From Apodemus sylvaticus (taxonomy: Eukaryota > Chordata > Mammalia > Rodentia > Muridae): 64,000 nucleotides of DNA. Positions within the stretch are counted from its first letter, which is position 1, and each line of letters begins with the position of its first letter. The translations under genes and the position numbers were made by a program. This document shows, in pieces, positions 10,881-24,000 of the stretch. The notes under the pieces were generated by a model. That model did no database searches. It saw nothing but the letters and a program-made list of their open reading frames with translations, and was not told the DNA's origin. Location of the stretch: NCBI RefSeq assembly GCF_947179515.1, contig NC_067478.1, positions 26,776,266 through 26,840,265 on the forward strand, read 5' to 3'.

Positions 10881-10885
10881 CCAAT
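10881..10885 (+). promoter_or_regulatory. CCAAT box
   Basis: CCAAT in the context AACCCAATAGG lies 11 bp downstream of the CRE. This fits an NF-Y site in a TATA-less promoter just upstream of the probable TSS region. Confidence 0.5.
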
Positions 10886-11098
10886 AGGAACTTCTGTTTA
10901 TGTAGGGACCTCCGACTCCTCACGACTCGCGCTGCGCAGTCCGGCGGAGCTCGCTGGAGCAGGAATCCTACGCAGTGGGTTCGCGGGTGGCCTTCCGCAG
11001 CGGCGGCTCCGCCCACTCCCCGGCGTCCCCCTTCTTGGCCCTCGCCGCTGGCCGTGGCGGCCCGCTGGGTCCGCGTCCCGCCTCTGCTCCCGAAGGAC

Positions 11099-11116
11099 AT
11101 GCAGAAGAGAGAATGA
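11099..11116 (+). promoter_or_regulatory. five-codon upstream ORF overlapping the Slc25a36 start
   Basis: An ATG at 11099 with G at -3 opens the ORF MQKRE, whose TGA (11114-11116) overlaps the main ATG at 11113 in the arrangement ATGA. If included in the mRNA it would be met 14 nt before the main start and could reduce, or by termination-reinitiation shape, initiation. The sequence shows the ORF; the regulatory effect is inferred. Confidence 0.6.
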
Positions 11117-11153
11117 GCCAGAGGGACACGCTGGTGCATCTGTTTGCCGGGGG
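11113..11153 (+). CDS. Slc25a36: Slc25a36 coding exon 1 (residues 1-14, partial codon)
   Basis: Encodes [14 protein letters not shown] up to the first two bases of Gly14; donor GTAGGT at 11154. This is the start of transmembrane helix 1. The exon sits inside the CpG island. Its 5' untranslated part probably starts somewhere in about 10,880-11,000, but no TSS can be fixed from sequence alone. Confidence 0.95.
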
Positions 11154-14100
11154 GTAGGTCGGTGGGGCGCGCGGGGTGGAGGCTGCGGGCCTACGAAGGC
11201 CACGCCGGGCCTGGGCGGGGGCAGGCCGTGAGTCGCGGCCTAGCTTGTGTGAACTGCGCGACATCGGAGGCACACGGACCTCGGCCTCGCGGTGGAGGCT
11301 CGGCCTGGAGACAAAATGGGACCAGGCTCGGCCTCCCCGCCCCGCACGACTGGGCCTCACGTTGCCCACGTTCGCGGACGACCTTGTTTCCGGCCCGACC
11401 GCCGCCGCGCGTTTGCTCCTAGCCAGCGTCGTAGCTGGCGGGGAAAGCGTTGCAGTGCTCGCCCGTGGTCCCCGGAGGTTATTTCCAGCTTCGGAAATTT
11501 TTTCTTTCCCTGGCCTGCCCGGGTTTGCGGGAGATGATGCAAAAGCGACAGTGACTTTGAAATCTCTCTTTTTTTCTTTTTTAAGAGGGGGGAAGGCAGC
11601 TCCCCACTCCAACTCTACCTGCTTTGGAGAAGGGGTAGGGATGGGTTGAAAGATGTCGTGTATTAGGTGAATATTTTGTTATATATGTGTACAGGATTAG
11701 TATGGAGCCTGAAGTCTGTTTTGCTGATCTCCCAGCTTGAATGCTACAGCCATTTTGCTGAGCCAAGTTTGTTCCTCCATTCGATATGTTCCTGCCCAAT
11801 TAGAGAAATTGAACAGCGTTAAGACTGATACCTGCAAGTCTATAAAGTTGTCACACAAAAAAAAAAATAGCTATGGTGAATTAACTTATGTAACAGAATA
11901 AAGTAGTATTTTCAAGTTCCGTAGTTTGATTTTTGGATCAACCACTTTAAGGAATACATACATACACATTCTTTGCATGGTTGTTTGCTTTGAGTTGAGG
12001 TGTGGGGATTCTATTGCCAATAATGACAGTACTTTACATAGTTGGCATAGGTTTCAGTTTTGACCGTCCATTATTCTGGCATTAAAACAACTACTAATTT
12101 TTATGAGAACCAGTTTGCTTTTTGTGTTTCTGAAATGTTTACTGCCAGTAAAGGGCTGACTTAATTTTTGCTGTACATGTCCTTTACACATGCTATTCAA
12201 GTCCTCCTTCCCAGAACTCCATCCTCAGGCCCTTAGAACATTTTATTAATCTGTCTCCTTTTCCCACCTCCCTCCTTCCCTCCCCACCCCCACCCCCCCT
12301 CTGTGTCGGGGGAGTAAGAGAAAGTAAGGCTGTTGCCTTGTAGAAGTTGGATTTCTGCTTGTGATTAGGACTGGAAACATCTGAAAGTTAGAAAATCATA
12401 GGTAGTGCAGGTCAGTATTTTATTTTGAGTTAAGAAATAGACAAAACAATAATCACTTCACCCGTAAAGCAGAGTTGGCCTGGCCTCTTCTAGAGACCTT
12501 CCTTGGCTCCGTTATTTTTTGTTCAGGCTTCATATATCTGCAAGTCTTGTTAAAGCAAATGCTTGTGTATGATATAAATGTTAGTCTGAATGTATACTAG
12601 GAACATCACTTTGTGTTTATAAATACTTGTGAATTTAGACCATTCTATGTAGGCTTTTTGTTTCTGTTGAGAGCTGGAATGGAGGTTTTTTTCGAGACAA
12701 GGTTCCTCTCTGTAGCCCTTGGCTGTCCTGGAACTCACTCTGTAGACCAGGCTGGTCTCAAAGTCAGAAATCCCCCTGCCTCTGCTTCCCAAGTGCTGGG
12801 ATTAAAGGCGAACACCACCACCGCCTCCCAGCTTGGAATGGAGAATTATTATGGGATCCAAAAATATCAGTTCATTTCTTCTACTTCCCAAGAAGTCTAG
12901 TTCTAGTACGCGCACAGTAGTAGAATGTTAAATGGGCAAGATACATGTGTTGTGAATTCCCCCTCCTTCCCAGTGCTTCTCAGTCTCATATTCATACATA
13001 GTGGTTGCATGGATACATACACTCTATAGAAGCCGCTGTAGGTGATAGCAAAGGTCATTTAATCAAAATATAGAAAAAAAATGCAGATGCCAAAATATAT
13101 TCCCTAAGGTCAAACATTTTCATTTATATAAAATGAGGAAAAAGTTATTGTAGAAGTCTTGAAGTCTTACACAGTACACAAATTCTGTTCTATGTAATAC
13201 TCTGGCGGTGTCGTGTGTACTGAACATACAGAGATGGAAGGTAGGTTAATTGAACATGTCTAAGTTACATATCAAAATTGCTTATTTGATAATTTAGTGT
13301 GCTCTTCATAATTGCTAGGTTTGTTTATTATGATAGGATTATATGCACTAGGAGTTGTAAAATTCCCTTTACTACCGGAGAGGCGTGTCCTTGTAGGCCT
13401 GTCTTTACTACAGGAGAGGCGTGTCTTTGTAGGCTCTATACCTGGGCTTCCTCACATACAGGTATTCTTTGGATTATGCTCAACAAGAGTAACCTTTCAT
13501 AGTGGCATTTATTCTTAGGCAAGGGTTTTCTTTCCTTTTTTTTTTTTTCTTTTTCTAGACAGGGTTTCTCTGTATAGTCCTGGCTGTCCTGGAACTTACT
13601 TTGTAGACCAGGCTGGCCTGGAACTCAGAAATCCGCCTGCCTTTGCCTCCCAAGTGCTGGGATTAAAGGTGTGTGCCATCACTGCCCAGCAGGCAAGGGT
13701 TTTTCTTAATGGGGGGGGGGGGGGGAGCCTTTGAGTTCCTTTCTTGATAACTAAAATAGTGTGTACTCAGGTGGGCTCATTAGGATTCCAGAAAGATTTG
13801 AGTCTGTCCTGTTAAATAGGAATATTTGAAATAGACTAGCAGTGGACCTTGGGTCTGAATGTGCTAAACTCATGTTTTCTTTAAGGCACCCTTTGATGTC
13901 ATTATGCTTTTGCCAGAGTTAATATTCAGAATTTATAAGGTCATTGGTTGGGTTAATTAAGTTACAGAGACAAGTCATAGTAGCTTGCAAAAAAATACAT
14001 AAATAAGGTTTAGTTTTCACTGTACTTCAAATGTTATGTTCTCAACTATCCAAAAACCCAGTTCTAGTAGATCCAACAGGCACACATGATACAAAAGTTT

Positions 14101-17100
14101 TGTGTACATCAAGTAAAATAAACCTTAGAATTAAAAATATATATATTTGTATATGTGTGTATTTGGGTATATAGATTTGTGTACCACGTGTTTGCAAGAA
14201 TCTGCTTGTTGCCTAAGCAGGCCAATCCTGGAACTGGTCCCTGAACCTCTGCAAGGCCAGTAAGTACTGCTTTCTTCGCTTGTTGTTGTCTTTTCCTCCT
14301 CCTCCTCTTCCTCCTCCTTCCTTTCCCTCTTCCTCTTCCCTTTCTTCCTTCTTTTCTTCAAGATAGGGTCTTTCTATGTAGCTGTGGCTGTCCTGGAACT
14401 CAGTATGTAGACAAAACTAGCCTAGAGCTCAGACATCCTCCTGCCTCTGCCCACTCAGTGCTGGGATTAAAGGAGTTTGGCCACCTCCATCTGCCCAGTA
14501 AGTATTCTTAACCATTGAGCCTTGTCTCCAGTTCCATCCTGCATCATAATTAACCATAAGACCTTCTGGGCTGCTATAGCAAAACACCATAAATCAGGTG
14601 GCATCTAAAAAGTTAACATTTATTTATTCTAGCTCTAGAGTCCAGGTGGTGGTAATGGCAGATTGCATGCCTGCCTGGTGAGGGTCTGCTTCCTCAGACT
14701 GCATCTCCACTCTGTCCTCAGATGGTAGGAAGGGCCAGCTAGCAACACTCTGTTCTGACACTAATCCCAAACATAAGGCTCCGCCCTCAATGTCTAGTCA
14801 CTTCCCCAGCTACTGTTACCTTAGGTAATAGGATTTGAACCTATAAATGGCGGGGGGAGAGATCTTACCTTGAGACATACCCCCTGTGGAATTCATTCTA
14901 ATGGATTGGAAAACCAAGAGAATTCTTAAACTATTAAAACAGTATTCTTAACTATTTCCCTGTAGTGGATTAGTGTAGGAGTGGGGTGGGGCTAGGACTC
15001 TAGAATTCCCAAGAACCCTTGGGGTAGTTTTAAATTCTAGGACCATGTTTATAAAAATAGTATGACATTGTTTGCCTTTCACAAACTGTTGACATTTGTA
15101 CTGGTGGTCTAAAGGTAGGCTGTATGAAGACATTTGTACTGCTGACATTTGTACTGGTGGTCTAAAGGTAGGCTGTGTGAAGACATTTGTACTGCTGACA
15201 TTTGTACTGGTGGTCTAAAGGTAGGCTGTGTAAAGACAGCTCTTGGTAGTCTCATTCTTATCTAGAAGCAGAGTTTTTTGGGTTTCTGCCAGTTTCACTT
15301 AAAAATGTTCATGAAAGGATCTGGTAGATAGTTCATTCAGGGACTTGCTGCAGCCTAAACGTGAAGACTTTTAAGTTCAGATCTCCAATTAAAGCCTAGA
15401 ACAGAGAACGGGGCCTATCCCAAAAGCTGTTGCCTGTAAGTGGGATATGTTATCTAGCTGGGCTGCCTTGTCTGACCTCAGTAGGAGAGGAAGGGCCAGA
15501 TGGATGATACCCAGGGGCCCCACCTGCTCAGAGGAGAAGGGGAGGGGGCCACCTGGGAGGGGGTCAGTGAGTGGAATATAAGGAGAATAAGTTAAAAATA
15601 CAATTAAGCAAAATTTAAAAAGATTAGAACAGGAAGAATTATCAGAGCAGAAGAGCCAGCTCGGGCCAAGTAGTGTCTGCCTTTGATCCCAGCGCTCAGG
15701 TAGGAGGCAGAGGTAGGCAGATTTCCAGGTCAGCCTGGTCTACATAATGAGATCCTCTTTCAAAAAAGAGAAGGGGAAAAAAGGTAGAAGGATCAGAAAG
15801 TGTGTTCTGAAATCCAATGAGGCAAGTATACTGTAGAAAGGAAGACATGCTGGGCTTTCTAGTGTTACTGTCCTGTAAGTTATGTTTAGAGCCCTTAGCC
15901 ATTGGACCTGATCTGATTTAGTGATTTATAGGACAAGGAGTTAGAAATGTGATTGGAATGGGAAAGAAATAGAAAACTAAAAGACAGCTTTCAAATTTGA
16001 TACAAAGGGAAGCAAATAGATTGAGTTACACTTTATGGAGGAAATTTACTTTTTCAATATGTATCATATTCCTTCTGCATATTTTGTTTCCACAGAGGAT
16101 TTTTTTAGTCCTCAGTCTGATACACTACAGTTGTATCTTGATCTATGTGATTGTTTCCTTTCACATATCTATGTTTATTAGTTGACCAACATTTTTGGAT
16201 GTTATTAGTCTTTATTTTGTTCTAGCATTCAAAGTAAGAATACCCTATTAATTTTTACCATACCAGAAACTACACATACCTTAATTACCCCCTTTTTAAA
16301 AACCTAGTTTTTTATGGTAATTTATTACTGCCTAGGAAATGCTCCTATCCATTTCGAAAAAAATATTTGTTGACTTAATACAAAAGTCTTGGAGATAATG
16401 CTCAGTCTAACATTGGTTAACAAATAGCTACAGAAGAAAAATTTGGAGGTAAGAATTCCTTAATGAGGTTTACAGAATTTTGAGATGAACCATATGCTTT
16501 AAGAAATGACTCCCCCAAGATTGGTTAACCTTTTTGTGAATTGGTATTTTATTTTATTTTATTTTATTTTATTTTATTTTATTTTATTTTATTTTATTTT
16601 ATGAGATGGTATATTACTTGGAGACAGAAAACGGGTCAGCCTGTTCGTTCTGCTTTTACAAAATAAATTGCATTTGTTTGAGAAAATAGGTTTGTGTAAA
16701 GATAAGGATGATGGCTTCCTAAGCACCTTTAAAAATATGCACACAGCTCAGTATTGTAGACCTACTCAGGAACTTGTAGAAATTTATTTTTTGTTTGTTT
16801 GTTTGTTTGTTTGTTTTGGTGTTTCAAGACAAGGTCTCTCTGTGTAGTCCTGGCTGACCTGGAACTCGCTCTTTAGACCAGGCTGACCTCGAACTCAGAA
16901 ATCCGCCTGCCTCTGCCTCCCAAGTGCTGGGATTAAAGGCGTGCGCCACCACTGCCCAGCTATGTAGGAATTTCTTTGCCTGTCTAACAAGTGTCCTGGC
17001 CCAGGCACACGCAGAGCCTCAGACAGAAGGCAGCATCTGACAGTTAGTCTTGGAATCAGTTTTTGCACGTTGGTCCCTTTCCTTCTTCAACAAAATCTTG

Positions 17101-17928
17101 AATATTCTTAGGTTCCTGTGCCCCTACCCCAGTTTGTTTAGTAAAGGTTTTTTATAGACACGGGAATTGGTTTTAGTGGCTCTGCAGTTTGAGGCTCTGG
17201 GACTGTTCTGGTGTCTGTGCCCCTGGCAGGTTCGCAGTTCTTAGCAGGATGATTGAGATTGATCTGCTTGGTACTGCTTGCTAGTCATTGAGAAGTCGTC
17301 CTTTGCCTTCCCATCCCCTCACGCCCTGCTTAGTCCTTATGAACCACGGTAAGCTTGTGTGGCAAAGCACTTTGAAGCCCTCAGTGGGCACTGCTTTCTT
17401 ATGAGGTCTGTTTGCAGAGGTTTTTCATATTCTGTGCTTTTAAACAGTCTCCTGGTTACACTGAGCTTGGTGTGCTCAACTGTGCCTCTTACTCAAGAGG
17501 TTGGTAAAAAGTACTAAAGTAGCTGACCACTGGCATGCCAGAACTTTTATGTACATAAGCAAATAGAACAACTCTTCAAAGGTGGATAAACTTACTAGAC
17601 AAACAGAAAAGTAGCAGAGTTCTAATTGTCTTATAAAGGTGTTGAGCAATCAAGGTTTAAATAGCCTGTAGATTGATGCATAGAATGTATGATTGTTTAA
17701 TTTCTCTAAGTGATCTTGGCTGTTTTACTCTTCTGGTTCCTTTTCCTTCCTGGTCCTTCCTTTCTTTTTCTTTCCCTCTCTTCCCTTCCCTTTCTTCATT
17801 CCTTCCCCTTTCTGGGTGGCAGTGTTTCATCATGCAGGTCTGCAGTTCTTGATCCCCTTGCCTTAACCTCAAGAGTGCTAACTTACAGATGTGTATCACT
17901 CTATCCAACAAGTGCCTATGTGTGTGTG

Positions 17929-18015
<87 letters not shown>

Positions 18016-21000
18016 GTGTGTGATGTTTTACCTGCCCATATATCTGTGTTCTGTATGCACTTTGGGTACCGTTGGAAAGCATTGGATCTTCTGGAGCTGC
18101 TGTTGCATACTATTGGAAGGCTCCATGTGAACACTGGGACTTGAACTTCTGTATTTATTCTCTGGAAGAGCAACCCATGCTCATAACCATGAAGCTGTTG
18201 TTCCAGCCCTTCCCTGTAAACTTTGATCCAGGTACTTTGACTAAGAAGAAATAATTGAGGTTACTTTGGATATGCCAAAGGTATTATGCCCTTTATAGTT
18301 TAGTAAGATTCATAATCTAGAGATTTTTGATGCTATAATGATTTTTTAATGTTCTTTGGTCTCAACTTGGCTGTTCTCACCATGGAATTGCCAGTGAAGA
18401 AAACATGGAGCAAATGAGTGATTTACAGAAATAACTTTGAATTATGAGTTTTAAATAGTAAAATATTCACATTAGCAGACTAATTGGCTGCCACACTACA
18501 ATCACTCTGACTCAGAGCCACACCACTGGGTCAGAGGAGAAAAGCACTCTGAGGAGGCAGGAGACCCTGAGGGCCTACACTAATGTGCTTGAGTGCACTG
18601 CTGAGAGGCCTGTCCACAGCCAGTGTGACTTACGGTAGCTCATTCTGCTTTCTGGTTTGCCATGTTCTTTGTGTCTTTTGCTCTTGAGACAAAATCTGCT
18701 ATGTACCCATGGCTAGCCTGGACTTTGCTTTGTAGACTAGATCCACTGGGCTCAGGGGTCTGCTGGCTTCTGCTGCCCCAGAGCTAAGGTCCTGTCTGGC
18801 TGGTTCGTCTTTTACTTGTTTTTCTGATATTTGTCAGAAACCCTTGAACCCTTTTCGCCTTCCTGGTGATTTTTAACCTGGAACTTCCTGCATGGGTAAT
18901 TAGAGACTTTTCAGCTAGTTTTGATTTCAGAAATTTCCTCATCTTGATTCTCCAAAGTAAACCAAGAGCTTCACGCTCCCGCCTTCTTTCTGTCTTGAGA
19001 CAGGATCTCACTAAGTTGACTTAGCTTGTCTTGGCACACCCTGGCCTAGGCAGGCCTTGAGTAGAATTCTGATCCTGCTTCTTCTCAATCATTTTTTAAT
19101 AACATGGTTATGCTATTTTTTAGTGTTCTAAAAAGTTTGAAAGACTGCCTTTTAAATATTTGTTGATATGAAATTGGAAAAGTGGAGTGAGGCTAAAATA
19201 GTATTGCATAGTATTTGGGGTTTTGTTTTTGTTTTGAGATAGGGCTAGCTTAGACTTGCTTGAACTTAACTGTGTAGTTGAGGATAACCTTGATCTTTTG
19301 ATTCTGCTTCTGCCTCCCAAGAGAACTGTTAAGCCTGTACCCCATGGCTCCCAGGCCTTTCCATTAATTATTTGCTTAGCTTAGAATAATTATGCTATCC
19401 ACATAAATTTGTAAATGAGCTAATACTGCAGATTTAATATACTTTAGTTGTGTTTATGTTCATTTAGATATAAAGTGAAGTGCATTGTAGCACAGTGCTT
19501 TATTCTTGTGCAGTAATGATACCATAAAAACAAAATACTGTGGGGGCTGGTGAGATGGCTCAGTGGTTAAGAGCTCTGACTGTTCTTCAGAGTTCCTGAG
19601 TTCAAATCCCAGCAACCACATGGTGGCTCACAACTATCTGTAATGGGGATCTGATGCCCTCTTCCGGTATGTCTGAAGAGAGCTACAGTGTATGTATATG
19701 AATAAAATAAATAAATCTAAAAAATAAAATAAAATAAAATACCTTTTTACCCGGTAGTGCTAGGTACTCAGGAGACAGTCTGACAATCTGATGTTTTCTT
19801 TTTTGTGTTCTCTCTGACTGTTAAAGTCTTTCTTCTCTACATTTGAAAAGATTGTGATAGTGCATCTGCATCCAGTGCATTTTCTTAAACTTGAACTCAT
19901 CAGGGGATTCAACTCCTACCCAGGAGCGTGGGTGTGTGGGTGCATGCGTGGGTGCTGGGAAGTTAGGGCTCAGTTTGTGCTTGACAAATAGCACTATCAG
20001 GAAACCTTATCCCAGCTGTATCCCTTTAGAAGGTAAGATTTCTGTCACAGGTACCTGCTACTTCTGTTAAGATTCTTGCTGGGTATTTTACTTGTGGACA
20101 TAAACATATTAAATGTTTTTGCATAGTGGAAATACTTGATATATTACTAATGCTTATATTCGGATTTTGTGCTAGTTTGCTTTCTGATGTATGGTAGATA
20201 CAGGACCAAAAGCAGCTTGGGAAGGGAAGGGGTTTGTTTGGCTCAACATGTCCTAATGACAGTAGATCACTGAGGGAAGCCAGAGAGGAGCTCAGGTAGG
20301 GCAAGACCTGAGGAAAGGGGTGAACTCAAGCAGAGGTGTGGAACACTGTTCACATTGCTGACTCTCTAGAGGCTGCTGACTTTGCTTTCTTAAACAACCC
20401 AAAACCATCTGCTCAGGGGTGGCACCACCTACAGTGGGCTAGACCCTCCCAAATCAGTCATTATCAAGAAAATGCCTCTATAGACATGCCCAGAGGCCAA
20501 GCTGTTGAAGGCCTTTTCCCATAAAGGTTCTGTCTTACTACATAACTCTAGTATCAGATTGACAAAAGACTAACCAGCACAGCCTTTAAAAGATCTGTGT
20601 TCTTGAGAGTTTCATACATGTGCAGTGAAATATGTCTACTTTTATAAACCTCCCTCCAATACCCCCATATTCCTCTCAGTACAGTCTCCTAATTTCATGC
20701 ACACATACACACACACACTCTAGTTAGGGCTGCCTTTGTGTGCATGGGTATTGGGCCATCCCTTGGAGTGTGGCAGTTGGCCACAGCCACATCACTCTGA
20801 TTCTGCTTCCTCTAGCAGCTGTCGACTGCCATAGCTCTTGAGTAAGAATGGGCTCTGGAGATCATCAACCCCATTTAGGTCAGGTTTTGGCCGGCTAACC
20901 CCAGCTTACCCTGCTCCACTCCCTTTAATCCCTTTGCTCTATACAGTTCTCAGCTGTCCTGTCTCACTTAAGTTCAGAGTTCATTAGGTTTTATCCCAAG

Positions 21001-24000
21001 AATTCTCTCAGAGCTCTTGCAGGCAATCTTTCCAAATTACTTTCCCTTGATGACCACAAATCTCATTTCTGCCCTTCTAGTTTTGCCATTTCCAGAATAT
21101 CATAAAAGTAAAAGTCTCATAATTAAATCCATGTGTGACAGGCATTTTCAAGGAGCATAATGTTTGAGATTCATCCTAGGTTGTTTTTTATTGCAGAATA
21201 GTATTCAGTTATATATGTGCTACAGTTCAGCAGTCCTTGATAAAGTCAGACATTTTTGTGGTTTTTCAGTTTTTAGCCACTACAGGTTAAGCTGCTATAA
21301 ACATTCATAAACAGGCATTTCAGCATGTCTGTCTGTCTGTCCAGTCAGAACCTAGGAGTGAGGTTACAGTTTACCTGTGTCATTCTGATTTCTAATATGG
21401 TTGTTCCGAGTGTCAGTTCTTTTAATTTTAGCCATAAATAGCTGTGTATCCCATTACATCCCAGATGGCAGGTGACTAAAAGCTTTCTGTGCTTGTGTAA
21501 ATACCCCTATCATTTGTAACATCTGCCACATATCTCATTAAAGGGCTGTCAGTTCTGAGCAGCAGCACTTAGTCAGGCATACAATTTGCAAACTAGCCCT
21601 GCCTGCCTGTCCATTTTCTTAACAGTTTCTCTCAAAGAGTGCAAGTTTTAAATTTTAATATGATACAACTTTTCAGTTTTAATTTTCTTAATGGCACATA
21701 TTGGTAGGCCTCAATTCCAGAGCTACTCCATGTAGGTGACATTCCGTATCCTGAAATAATTTCTTTTTAATGCTTTGTTACTTGAAATTTTATTTGAGTG
21801 ATACAGAATATATTGCTGTGCTGGGCTGCTTTCTTCCTTCTTCTAATGCCCTTTGTCTGTATTAACCTTGGAGTCTATTAGCTCCTGTTTCACTGCAATA
21901 AGTACATCTCTGATGAGTTGTTACTCTCAGGACCTCACTGGGTAGCTTTTAGTGCTGTAAGGAAAAATTGTTTCTATTTTTCTGTTTGACTGGAGTTTTC
22001 AGTTCGTTACAGTTTTTGAGACAGTGCCTTATTCTGTGCCAAGGCTGGTCCGTTCTAGGGTTATAGGCGGTTATAGGCGTGCATATGGTTGTGTCTGCCT
22101 TCCCATGGTGCTGGGGATTCACTCTGTCCTCGTGCTTGTGCACCAAGTGCTCTTACCACTGAGTTATCTCCCCAGCTTTCCCTCAGCCTTGTGAGAACTG
22201 AGAGCACATATGTGAAGGTCCTATACTTGTATTTAGAGAATAATTGCTCAGATTATTACTTAAATTCTTTTTGTTTTCCTTAACTGGTTTAAATAATATG
22301 TTTTGCAAAAGTATTTTGTTATTTTGATGACCAGCCTTTATATAAAATGAATTATGTTGCTTTTCACTAATTCTGCCTGTTGTGCAGTACACACATGCAC
22401 ATAACAGATAGTAACTATGAAACTGTATATTTTGTAAGTACAGTCCTTTGAGTGTTAGAGTACTTAAAATTAGAAATAAGTATGGTTATTCATAAGTAAT
22501 TTATCTCTGTCCTGTTGCTCAGACTTAGTTCAGAGATTTTTAAAGGATTAGAAATTTGAAGGATGGGATATAATTCACACACTGTAAATTCCAACAGAGC
22601 AATGAGTCACCATGGGCAAGGAGCACCAGTCACCTCTTACAGCCTTAATTCACTTTGTCAGTCATTCTTAGTAAAAGCATCTTTGGAAATCTTTCTTTAC
22701 CTAATTATACTTTCTCTGTAAATGACTAAGCTCATTTTTTTTCCATATTTTATTCTGATATATGGGCCACCAGTTACAACATGACAGAGTGTTTCCCATA
22801 GTTCCCTCAGTTCTTTTTAGTATCTGAAAGTGTTCATTTGCAGTGAGGTAAGTGAAACTTTCAAAAAAATTAGTCTTCAAAATTTTAAATTTTAGTAAGG
22901 TTGGGTTGGAGCACTCGGTAGGTGTGTATATTCTCACTGGCTGGTTAAATGCCTGCATTCGGGACTTACTGGGTTTGGTTTGGTTTTGTTATGTTTTTGT
23001 AGATGTGGTGGTACAGTGGGAGCTATTTTGACATGTCCACTGGAAGTTGTCAAAACACGGCTGCAGTCATCTTCTGTGACACTTTATATTTCTGAAGTTC
23101 AGCTGAACACCATGGCTGGAGCCAGTGTCAACCGAGTAGTGTCCCCTGGACCCCTTCACTGTCTAAAGTAAGAGCAAAAATTCACAAATTTTGTTTTTGA
23201 TGCTGTGATTTTAGTGATTCTCACATGCTTAGTTTTTATCTTGCATATTTTAAAAGGTTCTTTAGAAAACTCAAAAGTCAGAAGTTAGTATGAATCATAC
23301 TTATTAGTGGTGATAGGCCATAAAGGAGTAGAACAGTTATAAAGATTGTGTAAAGTGGGATATTTCCAAAATGTAGCCCTGGCTGTCCTGAACTCACTCT
23401 GTAGACCAGGCTGGCCTCGAACCCAGAAATCTGCCTGCCTCTGCCTCCCAGAGTGCTGGGATTACAGGAGTGCACCGCCACCACCCGGCTGTGAGTTTCT
23501 TTTCTAAAGGTATCATAGGCATTTTGTTTTGAATTGATTAATATTTTTGTTTGATTTGTTTTCAGGCAAGGTCTCACTATGTAGTTCTCACGGGTCTAGA
23601 ATTCAGTATCTCAGACAGGCCTGCCTCTGTGCCACCATGCCCAAATAGCTGTTTGTTTATTTGTGAAATGAAGGTAGTGTTGGACTAGTGTGTGCCTCAT
23701 GTTCGCATATGTGCACAAGTACCTGCATCTAATTGCTGGCAGTCCATTTTCATTTACAGAATATAGAACATATAACCTAAGCAGCTGCAGCTTGAAACAG
23801 TTATCCCAGTTTTTAAATATCTGTGTGTTGTCATTTTCTGATGATTTGAAAAAAATTAGCATGTTTATATTACTAAACATAATTCACTTTCAAGACGGGC
23901 TGTGGTGACACGTGCCTTTAATCTCAGCACTTGGAAGATGGAGGTAGGTAGATCTCTGAGTGTGAGGCTACCCTGGTCTACAGAACATGTTCCAGGACAG

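Larger units (their letters stand above)
10660..11490. promoter_or_regulatory. Slc25a36: CpG island promoter of Slc25a36
   Basis: Dense CpG dinucleotides and high GC stand out against AT-rich flanks and surround coding exon 1. No TATA box is obvious, which fits a dispersed housekeeping promoter. A GC box (GGGCGGGGGC) lies just inside intron 1 near 11213. Confidence 0.9.

Noticed and set aside
10815..11649. Several overlapping open frames in the CpG island on both strands
   Set aside because: High GC removes stop codons. Only the short frame from 11113 continues correctly into exon 2.
13366..13437. Two-copy repeat considered as a CRISPR-like or regulatory array
   Set aside because: Only two imperfect copies in a mammalian intron; a simple local duplication.
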